From positions 62,001 to 126,000 of the forward strand of contig NZ_NIPR01000005.1 of the NCBI RefSeq assembly GCF_002872255.1: a DNA stretch of 64,000 bases. Direction: 5' to 3'. The stretch's first letter is position 1, and the number at the start of each line of letters is the position of its first letter. The notes beneath the pieces were generated by a model. That model had not been told where the DNA came from. It saw nothing but the letters and a program-made list of their open reading frames with translations, and made no database searches. The DNA is from Companilactobacillus nuruki. Lineage in GTDB: Bacteria > Bacillota > Bacilli > Lactobacillales > Lactobacillaceae. Both the position numbers and the translations under genes were made by a program. Positions 25,483-32,876 of this stretch are shown in pieces.

Positions 25483-25631
25483 GAATTAACTAAATCTAAC
25501 TTACCTGATTAAACTGTAATTTATACAAAATGGGACATTTTTTCATGGTTCTGTGCTGGTAGCTATATGGCCTGCATGCTAGGATATGCCTTGTTGAAAA
25601 ACTAATATATGAATGAAACGGAGTGTTAAAT

Positions 25632-26474
25632 ATGTCATTTGTTGAAGTACAAGGTGCAAAATTACACGTTGAAAAAGTTGGTTCAGGTCCTGTATTAATT
25701 GTCGTTCCAGGAGCAAATGGTACTGGGGATATCTTCTTAAATATTGCTAAATACTTGCAGGATAGGTACACCGTAATAATGTTTGATCGTCGTGGATATG
25801 GCGATACAGTCATGGACTCATCTTTACCAGATGGTGCTGCCGACTATATGAATAATTACAGATTAATGACTGATGCAAAAGACGTCATTAGTCTAGCTAA
25901 TAAATTTAGTCCCAAAGAACCAGTATTCTTAATGGGAAGTAGTTCAGGATCAATTGTTGCAGCAGAGGCATTTGTTCAGGCTCCGGATAAATTTAAAAAA
26001 GTCGCCCTCCACGAATGTCCAACTAGCACTGTGATTGATCAAGAAACAGCACGAAATAAAAATATAGAAATTGTTGAAGCTGCATTAAAGGGCGATGTCT
26101 TAAGCGCTCGTCAAGAATTTGCTGAAGCCATGCATATCCAACCATTAGATGCAAAAATGATGGGAATGACAAATGATCCTGATGCACCGCGTCCTGATAA
26201 AAAAAGAGTTGCAGGAATGATGTACTGGTTTAAATATGAAATTTTGCAATACACTGGACAACCTATTGACTGGGATATTTTTAAACAAAATAGAGATAAA
26301 GTCATTTTATTAAATGGTACTGATTCTGTTGGCTCTACCCCTCAATTGGTCAACCAGGCTATTAGTGAAAAGTTAAACGTACCTATAACAATTATACCTG
26401 GTGGTCATTTAGGTTATGCCCAAAAACCAGAAGGATTTGCTGAAACACTGGCTGCTGTGTTGGATCAACGTTAG
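25632..26474 (+). CDS. Alpha/beta hydrolase
   Basis: 280 aa. VVPGANGTGDIF oxyanion region, FDRRGYGDT, nucleophile in GSSSGSIVAAE (GxSxG), and a C-terminal PGGHLGYAQKPEGF carrying the catalytic His. Substrate unknown. ATG at 25632 with GGAG 8 bases upstream. Probably controlled by the adjacent TetR regulator. Confidence 0.85.
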   Translation: MSFVEVQGAKLHVEKVGSGPVLIVVPGANGTGDIFLNIAKYLQDRYTVIMFDRRGYGDTVMDSSLPDGAADYMNNYRLMTDAKDVISLANKFSPKEPVFLMGSSSGSIVAAEAFVQAPDKFKKVALHECPTSTVIDQETARNKNIEIVEAALKGDVLSARQEFAEAMHIQPLDAKMMGMTNDPDAPRPDKKRVAGMMYWFKYEILQYTGQPIDWDIFKQNRDKVILLNGTDSVGSTPQLVNQAISEKLNVPITIIPGGHLGYAQKPEGFAETLAAVLDQR

Positions 26475-26509
26475 TATTTTTAGTTCTATACTTTTTAAAT
26501 TTGTAAATA

Positions 26510-26563
26510 AAACGCCCCATAATTATTAGATAAAACATCTAATGATTATGAGGCGTGTTTTTT
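26510..26563 (+). terminator. Terminator of the alpha/beta hydrolase gene
   Basis: AACGCC...AATTATTAGAT pairs imperfectly with ATCTAATGATTATG...GGCGT, then T6. Long stem with a few mismatches. Confidence 0.82.
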
Positions 26564-26577
26564 ATTTTTATAATAAA

Positions 26578-26693
26578 TTAAATTATACCAGCTGCCATTT
26601 GCTTGTTCATCTCGTTTTCATTCAATGTTTTCTTAGTGAATCCTAAAATTAAAGCAGTTAGAGAGCGTTTTTCAAAGTATTCGGATTAAATTT
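26578..26693 (-). pseudogene. Short C-terminal gene remnant
   Basis: Minus-strand frame ending in TAA at 26578 reads SEYFEKRSLTALILGFTKK..., about 35 protein-like residues with a stop just upstream and no start or ribosome site. I do not recognise the family. It lies next to the mobile element, in the 410-bp gap after the hydrolase; 26694-26795 is plain AT-rich sequence. Confidence 0.3.
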
Positions 26694-26795
26694 GCAATCT
26701 GCATTATATAATAATAATCATTTTAAAAAAGTTATTATTTAATTAATATCATAAATATAATAAACAAGGTTGTACTATTAAAAGATTTAAAATAA

Positions 26796-26826
26796 AAAAG
26801 CATCTCTGAATTTAATCAGAGATGCT
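26796..26826 (-). terminator. Terminator, probably the displaced native terminator of guaA
   Basis: AGCATCTCTGA-ATTTAA-TCAGAGATGCT, 11-bp perfect stem followed by T6 on the minus strand. It lies just outside the left attachment repeat (26845-26854). In an empty site it would lie about 20 bp after the guaA stop. It now serves the integrase gene. Confidence 0.75.
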
Positions 26827-26844
26827 CTCATATTTTCTACAATA

Positions 26845-26854
26845 CTTTATTCCC
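26845..26854. repeat. Left attachment-site core (attL)
   Basis: CTTTATTCCC, directly repeated at 40994-41003 across the guaA stop codon. It is 34 bp from the end of the integrase gene. Confidence 0.55.
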
Positions 26855-26887
26855 TTAGAATAAGGTACGTTTCTTTTATATCAATGT

Positions 26888-28138
26888 TTAAGCAGGCTTT
26901 TTCTTGTTTTGGCATACTTTTGGCATACCTGAAATTATATTTCCAGAAATGTTCTGATTGCCATTAAATTCAAAATGCGACTTTTCAGCAGGCTTAATAT
27001 TCATACTGTTCTCCATCTTTGAAGCAATGACAATATCATTATCAGGAAACATGTGAGCATAGTATTTAAGAGTTGTCATTGGGTTCTTATGTCCCAATCT
27101 ATGACTAACAGTTAATACATCTGCACCTAGTTCAGCAATCAAATAAGAAGCGTTTGAATGTCTTAACCCTCTGCCATTTACGTTAGGTACTCCAGCAAGT
27201 TCAGCATACTTTTTAAGCCATCTACTCAAGGTTGATTTGTTTAACGGTGTATCATCGTAGCTAAGCACAAATTCTTTAACATTATACTTCTCTTGTAATT
27301 TCTTCCACTCTTTTAAAACTTCAAGAAGCTCATTATCAAGAGTTAAAGTTCTACGACTGGCATCATTTTTAAGATACGGCTTAATCTCATAGTCCAACTT
27401 ATTTCTATAATGAATAGTTTGAATAAATGAAACTTTACCGTTCACTAAATCAACATTACGCCAGGTTAAGGCTGAACCTTCAGCAACACGACAGCCTATC
27501 CGATAAAAGAATAGGAATGTAATATAAATCAAATGTTCATAAAAACTATCAGTTGAAATACAGGATAAAACATTTTCAAATTCTGATTTAGTCCAATATT
27601 TAGCTACTGATCTTCCTTTAGGTATTGCTTTAGTCTTCATTGATGGATTTTTAGCAATCAAATCAATCTCAACTGCATAATCCAAAGATTGCCGAAAAGC
27701 CGTATAAATCAAGCTGGCATAATTTTGCGAGTAACCAGACTCAGTTAATAGCCAAGTTCGATATTTTTCACATTCACCAACTGTGATTTTTTTAAGCATA
27801 GTTTCTTTAAAAAAATCAACAGCTTTCAAAAATATCTTACTATGTGTTTCATATGTTGTACTCTCAACGTCACCTCGATACTTTGGAAGAAACTTATTTT
27901 TCATAAAGTATGAGTAAGAGATATTATCAAGATCAACATTAAGATATTCTCTCTTTATCCGTTGTGCTTCTTGATATGCTTCACGTGCGCTCTTAAAAGG
28001 CTTGTTCAATTGATTGCGTCTACCTTTTTTGAACTTGGATTTGCCTAAAGCATCCCTACCAAGAAAAACTTGATAAAGAAACCTTCCGGTCTTAGAATCC
28101 TTATACACGTTAGCATATCTTGTTTTAGATAATGTCAT
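26888..28138 (-). CDS. int: Tyrosine recombinase/integrase (Tn916/phage type)
   Basis: 416 aa. N-terminal AP2-like arm-binding region (YKDSKTGRFLYQVFLGRDALG), core-binding SAM-like domain, and catalytic domain with Arg in GCRVAEGSALTW, GLRHSNASYL (HxxR), HRLGH and the nucleophile Tyr in TTLKYYAH. Catalyses integration and excision. Its ATG overlaps the DUF3173 stop (ATGA). Its last codons contain the tandem repeat at 26907-26928. Confidence 0.92.
   Translation of the reverse strand: MTLSKTRYANVYKDSKTGRFLYQVFLGRDALGKSKFKKGRRNQLNKPFKSAREAYQEAQRIKREYLNVDLDNISYSYFMKNKFLPKYRGDVESTTYETHSKIFLKAVDFFKETMLKKITVGECEKYRTWLLTESGYSQNYASLIYTAFRQSLDYAVEIDLIAKNPSMKTKAIPKGRSVAKYWTKSEFENVLSCISTDSFYEHLIYITFLFFYRIGCRVAEGSALTWRNVDLVNGKVSFIQTIHYRNKLDYEIKPYLKNDASRRTLTLDNELLEVLKEWKKLQEKYNVKEFVLSYDDTPLNKSTLSRWLKKYAELAGVPNVNGRGLRHSNASYLIAELGADVLTVSHRLGHKNPMTTLKYYAHMFPDNDIVIASKMENSMNIKPAEKSHFEFNGNQNISGNIISGMPKVCQNKKKPA
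26907..26928. repeat. Tandem 11-bp repeat inside left end of element
   Basis: TTTTGGCATAC twice in tandem, within the 3' end of int and 53 bp from the left core. A related tandem (TTTTGGCTGGG twice) sits inside the right end. Candidate integrase arm-binding sites. Confidence 0.5.
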
Positions 28139-28347
28139 TTATTATCACCCTCTGATTTTTCAGAGGATGATAAACCAATAATTTGAGTAACTGCATAAGC
28201 TGGAACAGATCCAACTCTTTTTCCATTATAGAAGGGATAACCCTTTTTAGCCATTAAAATCTTAGCGTTTCTTATAATGGTTCTAGCCTGATTAGGTTTG
28301 AAACCTAATTCTACTAGGTCCTTGTAATTTATTAACATCTTTTTCAT
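28135..28347 (-). CDS. DUF3173 protein, likely recombination-directionality or regulatory factor
   Basis: 70 aa. MLINYKDLVELGFKPNQART and NAKILMAKKGYPFYNGKRVG are DUF3173 hallmarks; these small winged-helix-like proteins sit next to int in many Gram-positive elements and are presumed excisionase-like. The ATG at 28347 has AAAGG 7 bases upstream; the longer frame to 28488 runs through the terminator and the mobT gene end and is rejected. Confidence 0.78.
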   Translation of the reverse strand: MKKMLINYKDLVELGFKPNQARTIIRNAKILMAKKGYPFYNGKRVGSVPAYAVTQIIGLSSSEKSEGDNK

Positions 28348-28382
28348 ATGTTTACCTTTCATTCTCAATAAAGATTGAGATA

Positions 28383-28419
28383 ATAAAAGGTGAACGTCCC
28401 TCACGTAGGTATGTTCACC
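28383..28419 (-). terminator. Terminator after the relaxase gene
   Basis: GGTGAAC and GTTCACC arms with an inner CCT/AGG pairing, followed on the minus strand by TTTTATTATC. Lies just past the relaxase stop (28427) and before DUF3173; may partly uncouple transfer and integration genes. Confidence 0.65.
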
Positions 28420-28426
28420 ATAGGAG

Positions 28427-29566
28427 TTAATCATTGTCTTGGCGGGCTTGATTAGCTTCTTTTTCTTTTTCAATCTCTTTAACGGCAAGATCCAAATAAT
28501 AATCTATTGTTTTGGGATTAGGATGTTGCTTTCTTATTAATTCCAAATCTTTATCCATATTGCTTGGAACAGAGAAATGTCCTTTCTGATCTGGAGATTT
28601 TACATATTCGAATAAATATAAGAAAAAATTAACTTTCCCAACTTTACCAAATAATTGAGCTACTCGATAGAATACTCCTGCCGCACCACCAGTTAAGAAC
28701 CATTTGAGCTCCTGAATTAAACGATCAGTTAATTGAGGATCAAGCGGAGGAATCGTACCTTCCCCATTAGCTAATTCTGTAAGTTTATTCCAAAGTGGAA
28801 TTAATTTTCCTTTTGCATCAGCTAATATCCATCTTTTAACCACATACCCTATTAATTTATGATTAAGATCATCTTTTTTCTTATCTTTCAAATCATTTAA
28901 CACAGCATGCGCTGCATCGTGCTTAAACTCTCCTTCTATGCGTATCCAACTTTTACAACTTTTTGCTAGATCAGAATAGGGAGCATTAGATCTATTTTGT
29001 TCTACCTTTTTATCATAGATTCTCAAAAAATTATCACTTGATCGGGCTCCGCATGTAATTCCTGTGATTCTTTTATTAACGCCGAAAAATTTTTGATGTC
29101 CTTTAGATAACTTTCTCCCTATAGAATCAAGAAATTGAACTTGGTGAGATTGGATCTGATTATGTAATGACGTGATTGATAATGATCCATCAATCACATC
29201 AATTGCAACATCAATGCGGGTGAATTTTGCATTGTACTTAGTCAGGTACTTAATCAATGTCAAGAAATCAACACCTTTGACCCCTTGTAATTCTCCGAGA
29301 TTTTGCCAGGCACGAAAGCCTGTTGCACTGAAATAAAGTAAAACCCCCTGTTTCTTTCTTTTCTCGTTCCACATTAACTTTATTTGGTTTTTATAATACC
29401 CAAAAGCTTCCGAATAAAAATTTAAAGCCTTACTCTTTTTGGATTCGCCAAAAATCTTAGATAAGTGTAAATCTTCTGCGACTTGTAGAGCGGTATTAAA
29501 GCCACCTTTATCGTTGATTGGAAAGTTAATGCTAACTTGATCAACTGTCACATAATACTTTGTCAC
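28427..29566 (-). CDS. MobT-type relaxase / replication initiation factor (Rep_trans family)
   Basis: 379 aa, GTG start with AAGGTGG 6 bases upstream. Contains ATGFRAWQNLGELQG and FTRIDVAIDVIDG, the catalytic-region pattern of Rep_trans initiators, the family of Tn916 Orf20/MobT. It should nick at oriT and start rolling-circle transfer and replication. The oriT candidate lies directly upstream. Confidence 0.85.
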   Translation of the reverse strand: MTKYYVTVDQVSINFPINDKGGFNTALQVAEDLHLSKIFGESKKSKALNFYSEAFGYYKNQIKLMWNEKRKKQGVLLYFSATGFRAWQNLGELQGVKGVDFLTLIKYLTKYNAKFTRIDVAIDVIDGSLSITSLHNQIQSHQVQFLDSIGRKLSKGHQKFFGVNKRITGITCGARSSDNFLRIYDKKVEQNRSNAPYSDLAKSCKSWIRIEGEFKHDAAHAVLNDLKDKKKDDLNHKLIGYVVKRWILADAKGKLIPLWNKLTELANGEGTIPPLDPQLTDRLIQELKWFLTGGAAGVFYRVAQLFGKVGKVNFFLYLFEYVKSPDQKGHFSVPSNMDKDLELIRKQHPNPKTIDYYLDLAVKEIEKEKEANQARQDND

Positions 29567-29688
29567 ATTTTTCCACCTTTCTAATTGATAGATATACCCG
29601 CCTAATAGTTATGACGAGTTAATGCTGAACGCTACCGCTCAACCCCGCTCCGCTTGCAGACCTCCGGTCTGCAGGTTGCCAGCACTAC
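29567..29688. other. GC-rich intergenic region with hairpin: oriT candidate
   Basis: Between the relaxase and coupling-protein genes, the place of oriT in Tn916-type elements. 29620-29700 is strongly GC-rich against about 35% around it. It carries the perfect hairpin TGCAGACC-TCC-GGTCTGCA at 29655-29673. The nick site cannot be assigned. Confidence 0.55.
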
Positions 29689-30537
29689 TCACGGTTCCTT
29701 CCAATAGTCTTCTTTAATGAACCAATTGGGATTTACTTCATCTTCAATTCTTTTAACAACTCCAGGAATATCTATTTGTGAAATATCAGGTAAATAAAGT
29801 GGTCTTGGAACCATCCAGTTTAAACCTTCTTCATAAATTAGCCCTGTTCCTCTCGCATTTCCCACTTCATTTGATTCCACAATTGGCAAAGATTGCACAT
29901 TAGTCATTGGAAATAACATCCTTTTTGTATCACTATCTGCACCATTTGGAGCCAGTAAAATCCTCGTATTAAATTGTAGTGAAGTGTCACGTGGTAATAT
30001 TTCAGCTGACGGGCGTTGTATTCCTACCATTACATGTTGCCCCAAACGGGGCGAAACATAAATTGAAGCTTGTCTTGCACCAACTAACAATTGAAATAGA
30101 TAGCGAGATATCTCGCTTCTAAGTTTTGGATCATTCAGAAAAATACCTAGTTCATCTATACAAATTATTATTGGCCTTACTGATCTACCAATTTCATCAG
30201 TGTAATCAGTAGAATCCATGCCAAATAAACCAGAAAAATTTCTATATCGGGATTGCATGTTTTCTACCATAATTCTTAATAACTTGGCTAATTGATTTGA
30301 AGTTACAGCGATGTCTTTATTTAAAATTGAACCTAAAGCCCCCTTTCCGTCTACAAAGTACACTTTAGATTTCATCCCTTGTATATCAGTAGAAATACCT
30401 TTAGTACTCATACTTGATAATGAGGCTAATAAAAGAGCGCTAGTCTTAGCACTACCTGTTACACCACTAACCAACATATGGGGTGATTTTTTCCAGTCAA
30501 CCGTATGATTTCCAAATCTAATAATGCTAGAAGTCAT
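29689..30537 (-). CDS. FtsK/SpoIIIE-type DNA translocase (coupling protein), ATPase part
   Basis: 282 aa. Walker A-like VSGVTGSAKTSAL, Walker B IIICIDELGIFL, and HVMVGIQRPSAEILP sensor region. The Walker A Gly before Lys is replaced by Ala (GSAKT instead of GSGKT), which is unusual. It should drive the nicked strand to the helper's mating pore. The membrane-anchor part is in the preceding ORF, overlapping by 11 bp; in Tn916 Orf21 both are one protein. Confidence 0.82.
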   Translation of the reverse strand: MTSSIIRFGNHTVDWKKSPHMLVSGVTGSAKTSALLLASLSSMSTKGISTDIQGMKSKVYFVDGKGALGSILNKDIAVTSNQLAKLLRIMVENMQSRYRNFSGLFGMDSTDYTDEIGRSVRPIIICIDELGIFLNDPKLRSEISRYLFQLLVGARQASIYVSPRLGQHVMVGIQRPSAEILPRDTSLQFNTRILLAPNGADSDTKRMLFPMTNVQSLPIVESNEVGNARGTGLIYEEGLNWMVPRPLYLPDISQIDIPGVVKRIEDEVNPNWFIKEDYWKEP

Positions 30538-31003
30538 AATTATTAATCCTCTGATGTTTGTGATTTAAATCTATTCGATAAATGGCATAGCCATTGCCAG
30601 TATCGGTTAAATAGGCTGAATGGTGGAATGCAGCACCCACTTGCATGGCTAACTGATTAATGTTAGTTGTATTACTAATACCGTTAGCATCGATTTTCAG
30701 TAAGTTATATCCATCACGCATATCAAGGGTTAGCACCGCACTTGCACGATACCAGGTAAGTGTATGATTATCTGCTCTATCTGTTAAATGGGCTGATGTT
30801 ACCAATCTATGCAAGGCTTCCATCTCGCTAGGAAATAATATTCCTTCAATTACAGAGATTGATAAATGATACTGACTAAGTAGTGGTAATATCAGAAACC
30901 ATATAGCTTTATGTGTACTGAATCCAAATATCAACCCTAAGAGAACGCCAATTACCAATAAACCAGCTTTTATTGCGTGATCCGGGTAATACCTTATCTT
31001 CAA
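30527..31003 (-). CDS. Membrane-anchor part of the coupling protein
   Basis: 158 aa, TTG start with AGGAGG 7 bases upstream. Two hydrophobic segments near residues 12-50, then a soluble domain with DGYNLLKIDANGISNTTNI. Position and overlap with the FtsK ATPase ORF suggest it is the split N-terminal half of a coupling protein. Family assignment is by context. Confidence 0.65.
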   Translation of the reverse strand: MKIRYYPDHAIKAGLLVIGVLLGLIFGFSTHKAIWFLILPLLSQYHLSISVIEGILFPSEMEALHRLVTSAHLTDRADNHTLTWYRASAVLTLDMRDGYNLLKIDANGISNTTNINQLAMQVGAAFHHSAYLTDTGNGYAIYRIDLNHKHQRINNYDF

Positions 31004-31005
31004 GA

Positions 31006-31488
31006 CTATCCCTCCTTAAAGATCAATCCTTGTGGTCTGTTTGAAATAGCCTGCGCTGGACTAATACTTAATACACGCATCCCATCAGCCGTTAAGCCTT
31101 CGTTTGCACCTACTTGCCACAAACGAATATTGTCGAAGGCTACAACCGGAATGGTTTTGCCTTCTAATAACGCCAAATTATCTTCCTCGCTCAATACACT
31201 TTTTTGTCCTTTGATTTTAAAAGTCAAATTCGTTCCTAATGCAAGATGTTGACTATTCAAAGCTTGAACGTTATAGACCGCTCTTGGTGCTACATTACCA
31301 TCCTTATCTTCAACCTCTTCGGTGGATGATCCGTTCAATCTGAACAAATCTCCGGTAGCATACACCGTTGGGCGTTGCAATGCACTCGTAAGAGGCAAGC
31401 GTGTACTTTCATACTTTGAAGCAAAAGTACTTGGTGTACTGACCTCGTTATTAGCTTGAGCTCTATTCCTAGTATTTTCTTCTGCCAT
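31006..31488 (-). CDS. Accessory transfer-module protein, unknown
   Basis: 160 aa, ATG at 31488 with AAAGGA 7 bases upstream. Hydrophilic N-terminus, then a beta-rich domain (TNLTFKIKGQKSVLSEEDN, IPVVAFDNIRLWQVGA). It occupies the place of the DUF961 proteins (Orf22/23) of Tn916-type elements, first in the transfer operon, but I cannot confirm the family. 2 bp before the next gene, so cotranscribed. Confidence 0.6.
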   Translation of the reverse strand: MAEENTRNRAQANNEVSTPSTFASKYESTRLPLTSALQRPTVYATGDLFRLNGSSTEEVEDKDGNVAPRAVYNVQALNSQHLALGTNLTFKIKGQKSVLSEEDNLALLEGKTIPVVAFDNIRLWQVGANEGLTADGMRVLSISPAQAISNRPQGLIFKEG

Positions 31489-31582
31489 AATATTATCCTT
31501 TCTAAATAACACATAATGACTTTTTTCTTTTAAGGTATCTTCTCAATACCTTACGATCCTATAATGCTATATTTTAAGAAAT

Positions 31583-31617
31583 AAAAAAAAGCCCCTGGGA
31601 GGGGACCTCCTGGGACT
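31583..31617 (-). terminator. Terminator-like hairpin in leader of the transfer operon (attenuator?)
   Basis: On the minus strand CCCAGGAGG-TCC-CCTCC(CA)GGG followed by T8, 95 bp upstream of the first transfer gene. No minus-strand gene ends here (the nearest upstream one has its own terminator at 32837), so it likely attenuates leader transcription. Confidence 0.6.
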
Positions 31618-31713
31618 CATATTTAGTATTTTTAACGATTTCAAGAAAACAAAAAAATTCTTTTCTTTAGTTTTAAACTGTAAACATCAAGTATTAAGAA
31701 AGGAACATTGTAT

Positions 31714-32740
31714 ATGACAAACATTTTTGAAAAACAATCAATCTTAACCACTAATTATCAAAAGTTAACTCTGAAGAAAAGAAGACAAATTAATAAACTA
31801 ACAATGTCAGTTTCCAAGCCTCCTTTAGCTCCAAATAATCTCCCTAATCTTTTAAAAGACTCTATAGCCAAGACCGCTAAACTAAAGGGGCTTAAAAAGC
31901 TATCGCAAGAACAGTATTATGACCAATATATATATAATTTTCCTAAAGAATGGGATCAATTACTCAGAGGGAAAGACGATATAACATCTATGCCGTTTGA
32001 GTCTTACAAAAAATACTTTAGAAGTGGTGGTAAACGTCCCAATCCACTTAGACTCCATAATTTATTAAGGTGTGCCTACATTACGGCAAATAATCCTGAT
32101 TACATAAAAGATATTCCTAGTTGTTTTATTTATAGAGATCAAATATCACGAAACCATTTTTAAAGATCGAAAATCTTTTGATTTTTATTTAAATAGCGTT
32201 CTATCTAAGTCCTTTCTCGATGTAAAAAACATGGTATTTGTATTGTCATCTTTAACCAACAACAATCTAAATGCTTGGAATCAAGTTGATCAATGGAGCA
32301 AAGCTTATGGTAAATTTGGTCCAGTTGGAAAAGCCAAACTTGATTTAATCACTACTTTAAATAAGTTTGAAACTGGAGCTATTAATTTAAATAAATTTAG
32401 AAAGGAGCAAAATGTAATTGTTGGTTTTTCGTTTATCCCAGAATACGACTTTTCATCCCTTGATTTACATACGATCCGATATTCTCTATCTCAGCCGGAC
32501 TATAGAGCAGCTTTTCCATCAACAATAAAAGAATTGGATTCAGTAGATTGTTTTTCTAAAATGGGTATATTAAATGAAAACTTTGTAAACACATGCTATG
32601 ATCGCATTTCTAAGATAACAGATATAGTTCAATTTAACGAACAACAATTTATTTTTATCAATACTGTACAAATTTTGAAAGAAATTTTGAAAAAATCAAA
32701 ACAGAAAGCAATAAATCAACCTTACTTTTATTACATATAA
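31714..32740 (+). pseudogene. Unknown element gene, split by a frameshift
   Basis: Frame 1 starts ATG 31714 (AAAGGA 9 bases upstream) and stops at 32163. The next frame is open from before 32110 through 32740 and reads coding-like across the junction (FIEIKYHETIFKDRKSF, then FYLNSVLSKSFLDVKNM). One added base around 32110-32130 would join them into about 342 aa. No known domain; hydrophilic, Lys/Asn-rich. It could instead be two overlapping proteins, but the second has no ribosome site. Confidence 0.6.
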
Positions 32741-32836
32741 GATTTAAAGCATTATAACATTTTAAGATCTTATAAAATAAAAATTACATTACATAGTACT
32801 TTAGTCGGTTATATCAACTAACTCTAACCAAATTAC

Positions 32837-32876
32837 AAAAACTCCTGGTTAACAAAATAGTAACCAAGAGTTTTTT
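32837..32876. terminator. Bidirectional terminator beside the type IIG gene
   Basis: AAAACTC(C)TGGTTA pairs with TAACCA(A)GAGTTTT with one mismatch, A/T tails on both sides. Overlaps the stop of the type IIG gene. A similar hairpin lies beyond that gene's other end (36524-36559). Confidence 0.82.

Noticed and set aside
26564-26887. tRNA gene as integration target
   Set aside because: No cloverleaf found at either end; the repeat matches the guaA stop region instead.
26907-26928. Possible CRISPR-like repeats
   Set aside because: Only two adjoining copies without spacers at each element end; no array or cas gene anywhere in the window.
28348-28488. Upstream extension of the DUF3173 frame
   Set aside because: It reads through the relaxase gene end and the terminator hairpin; the ATG at 28347 has a proper ribosome site.
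31714-32740. Programmed +1 frameshift
   Set aside because: No recognised slippery codon or stimulating structure at the junction; plain mutation is simpler, though not excluded.
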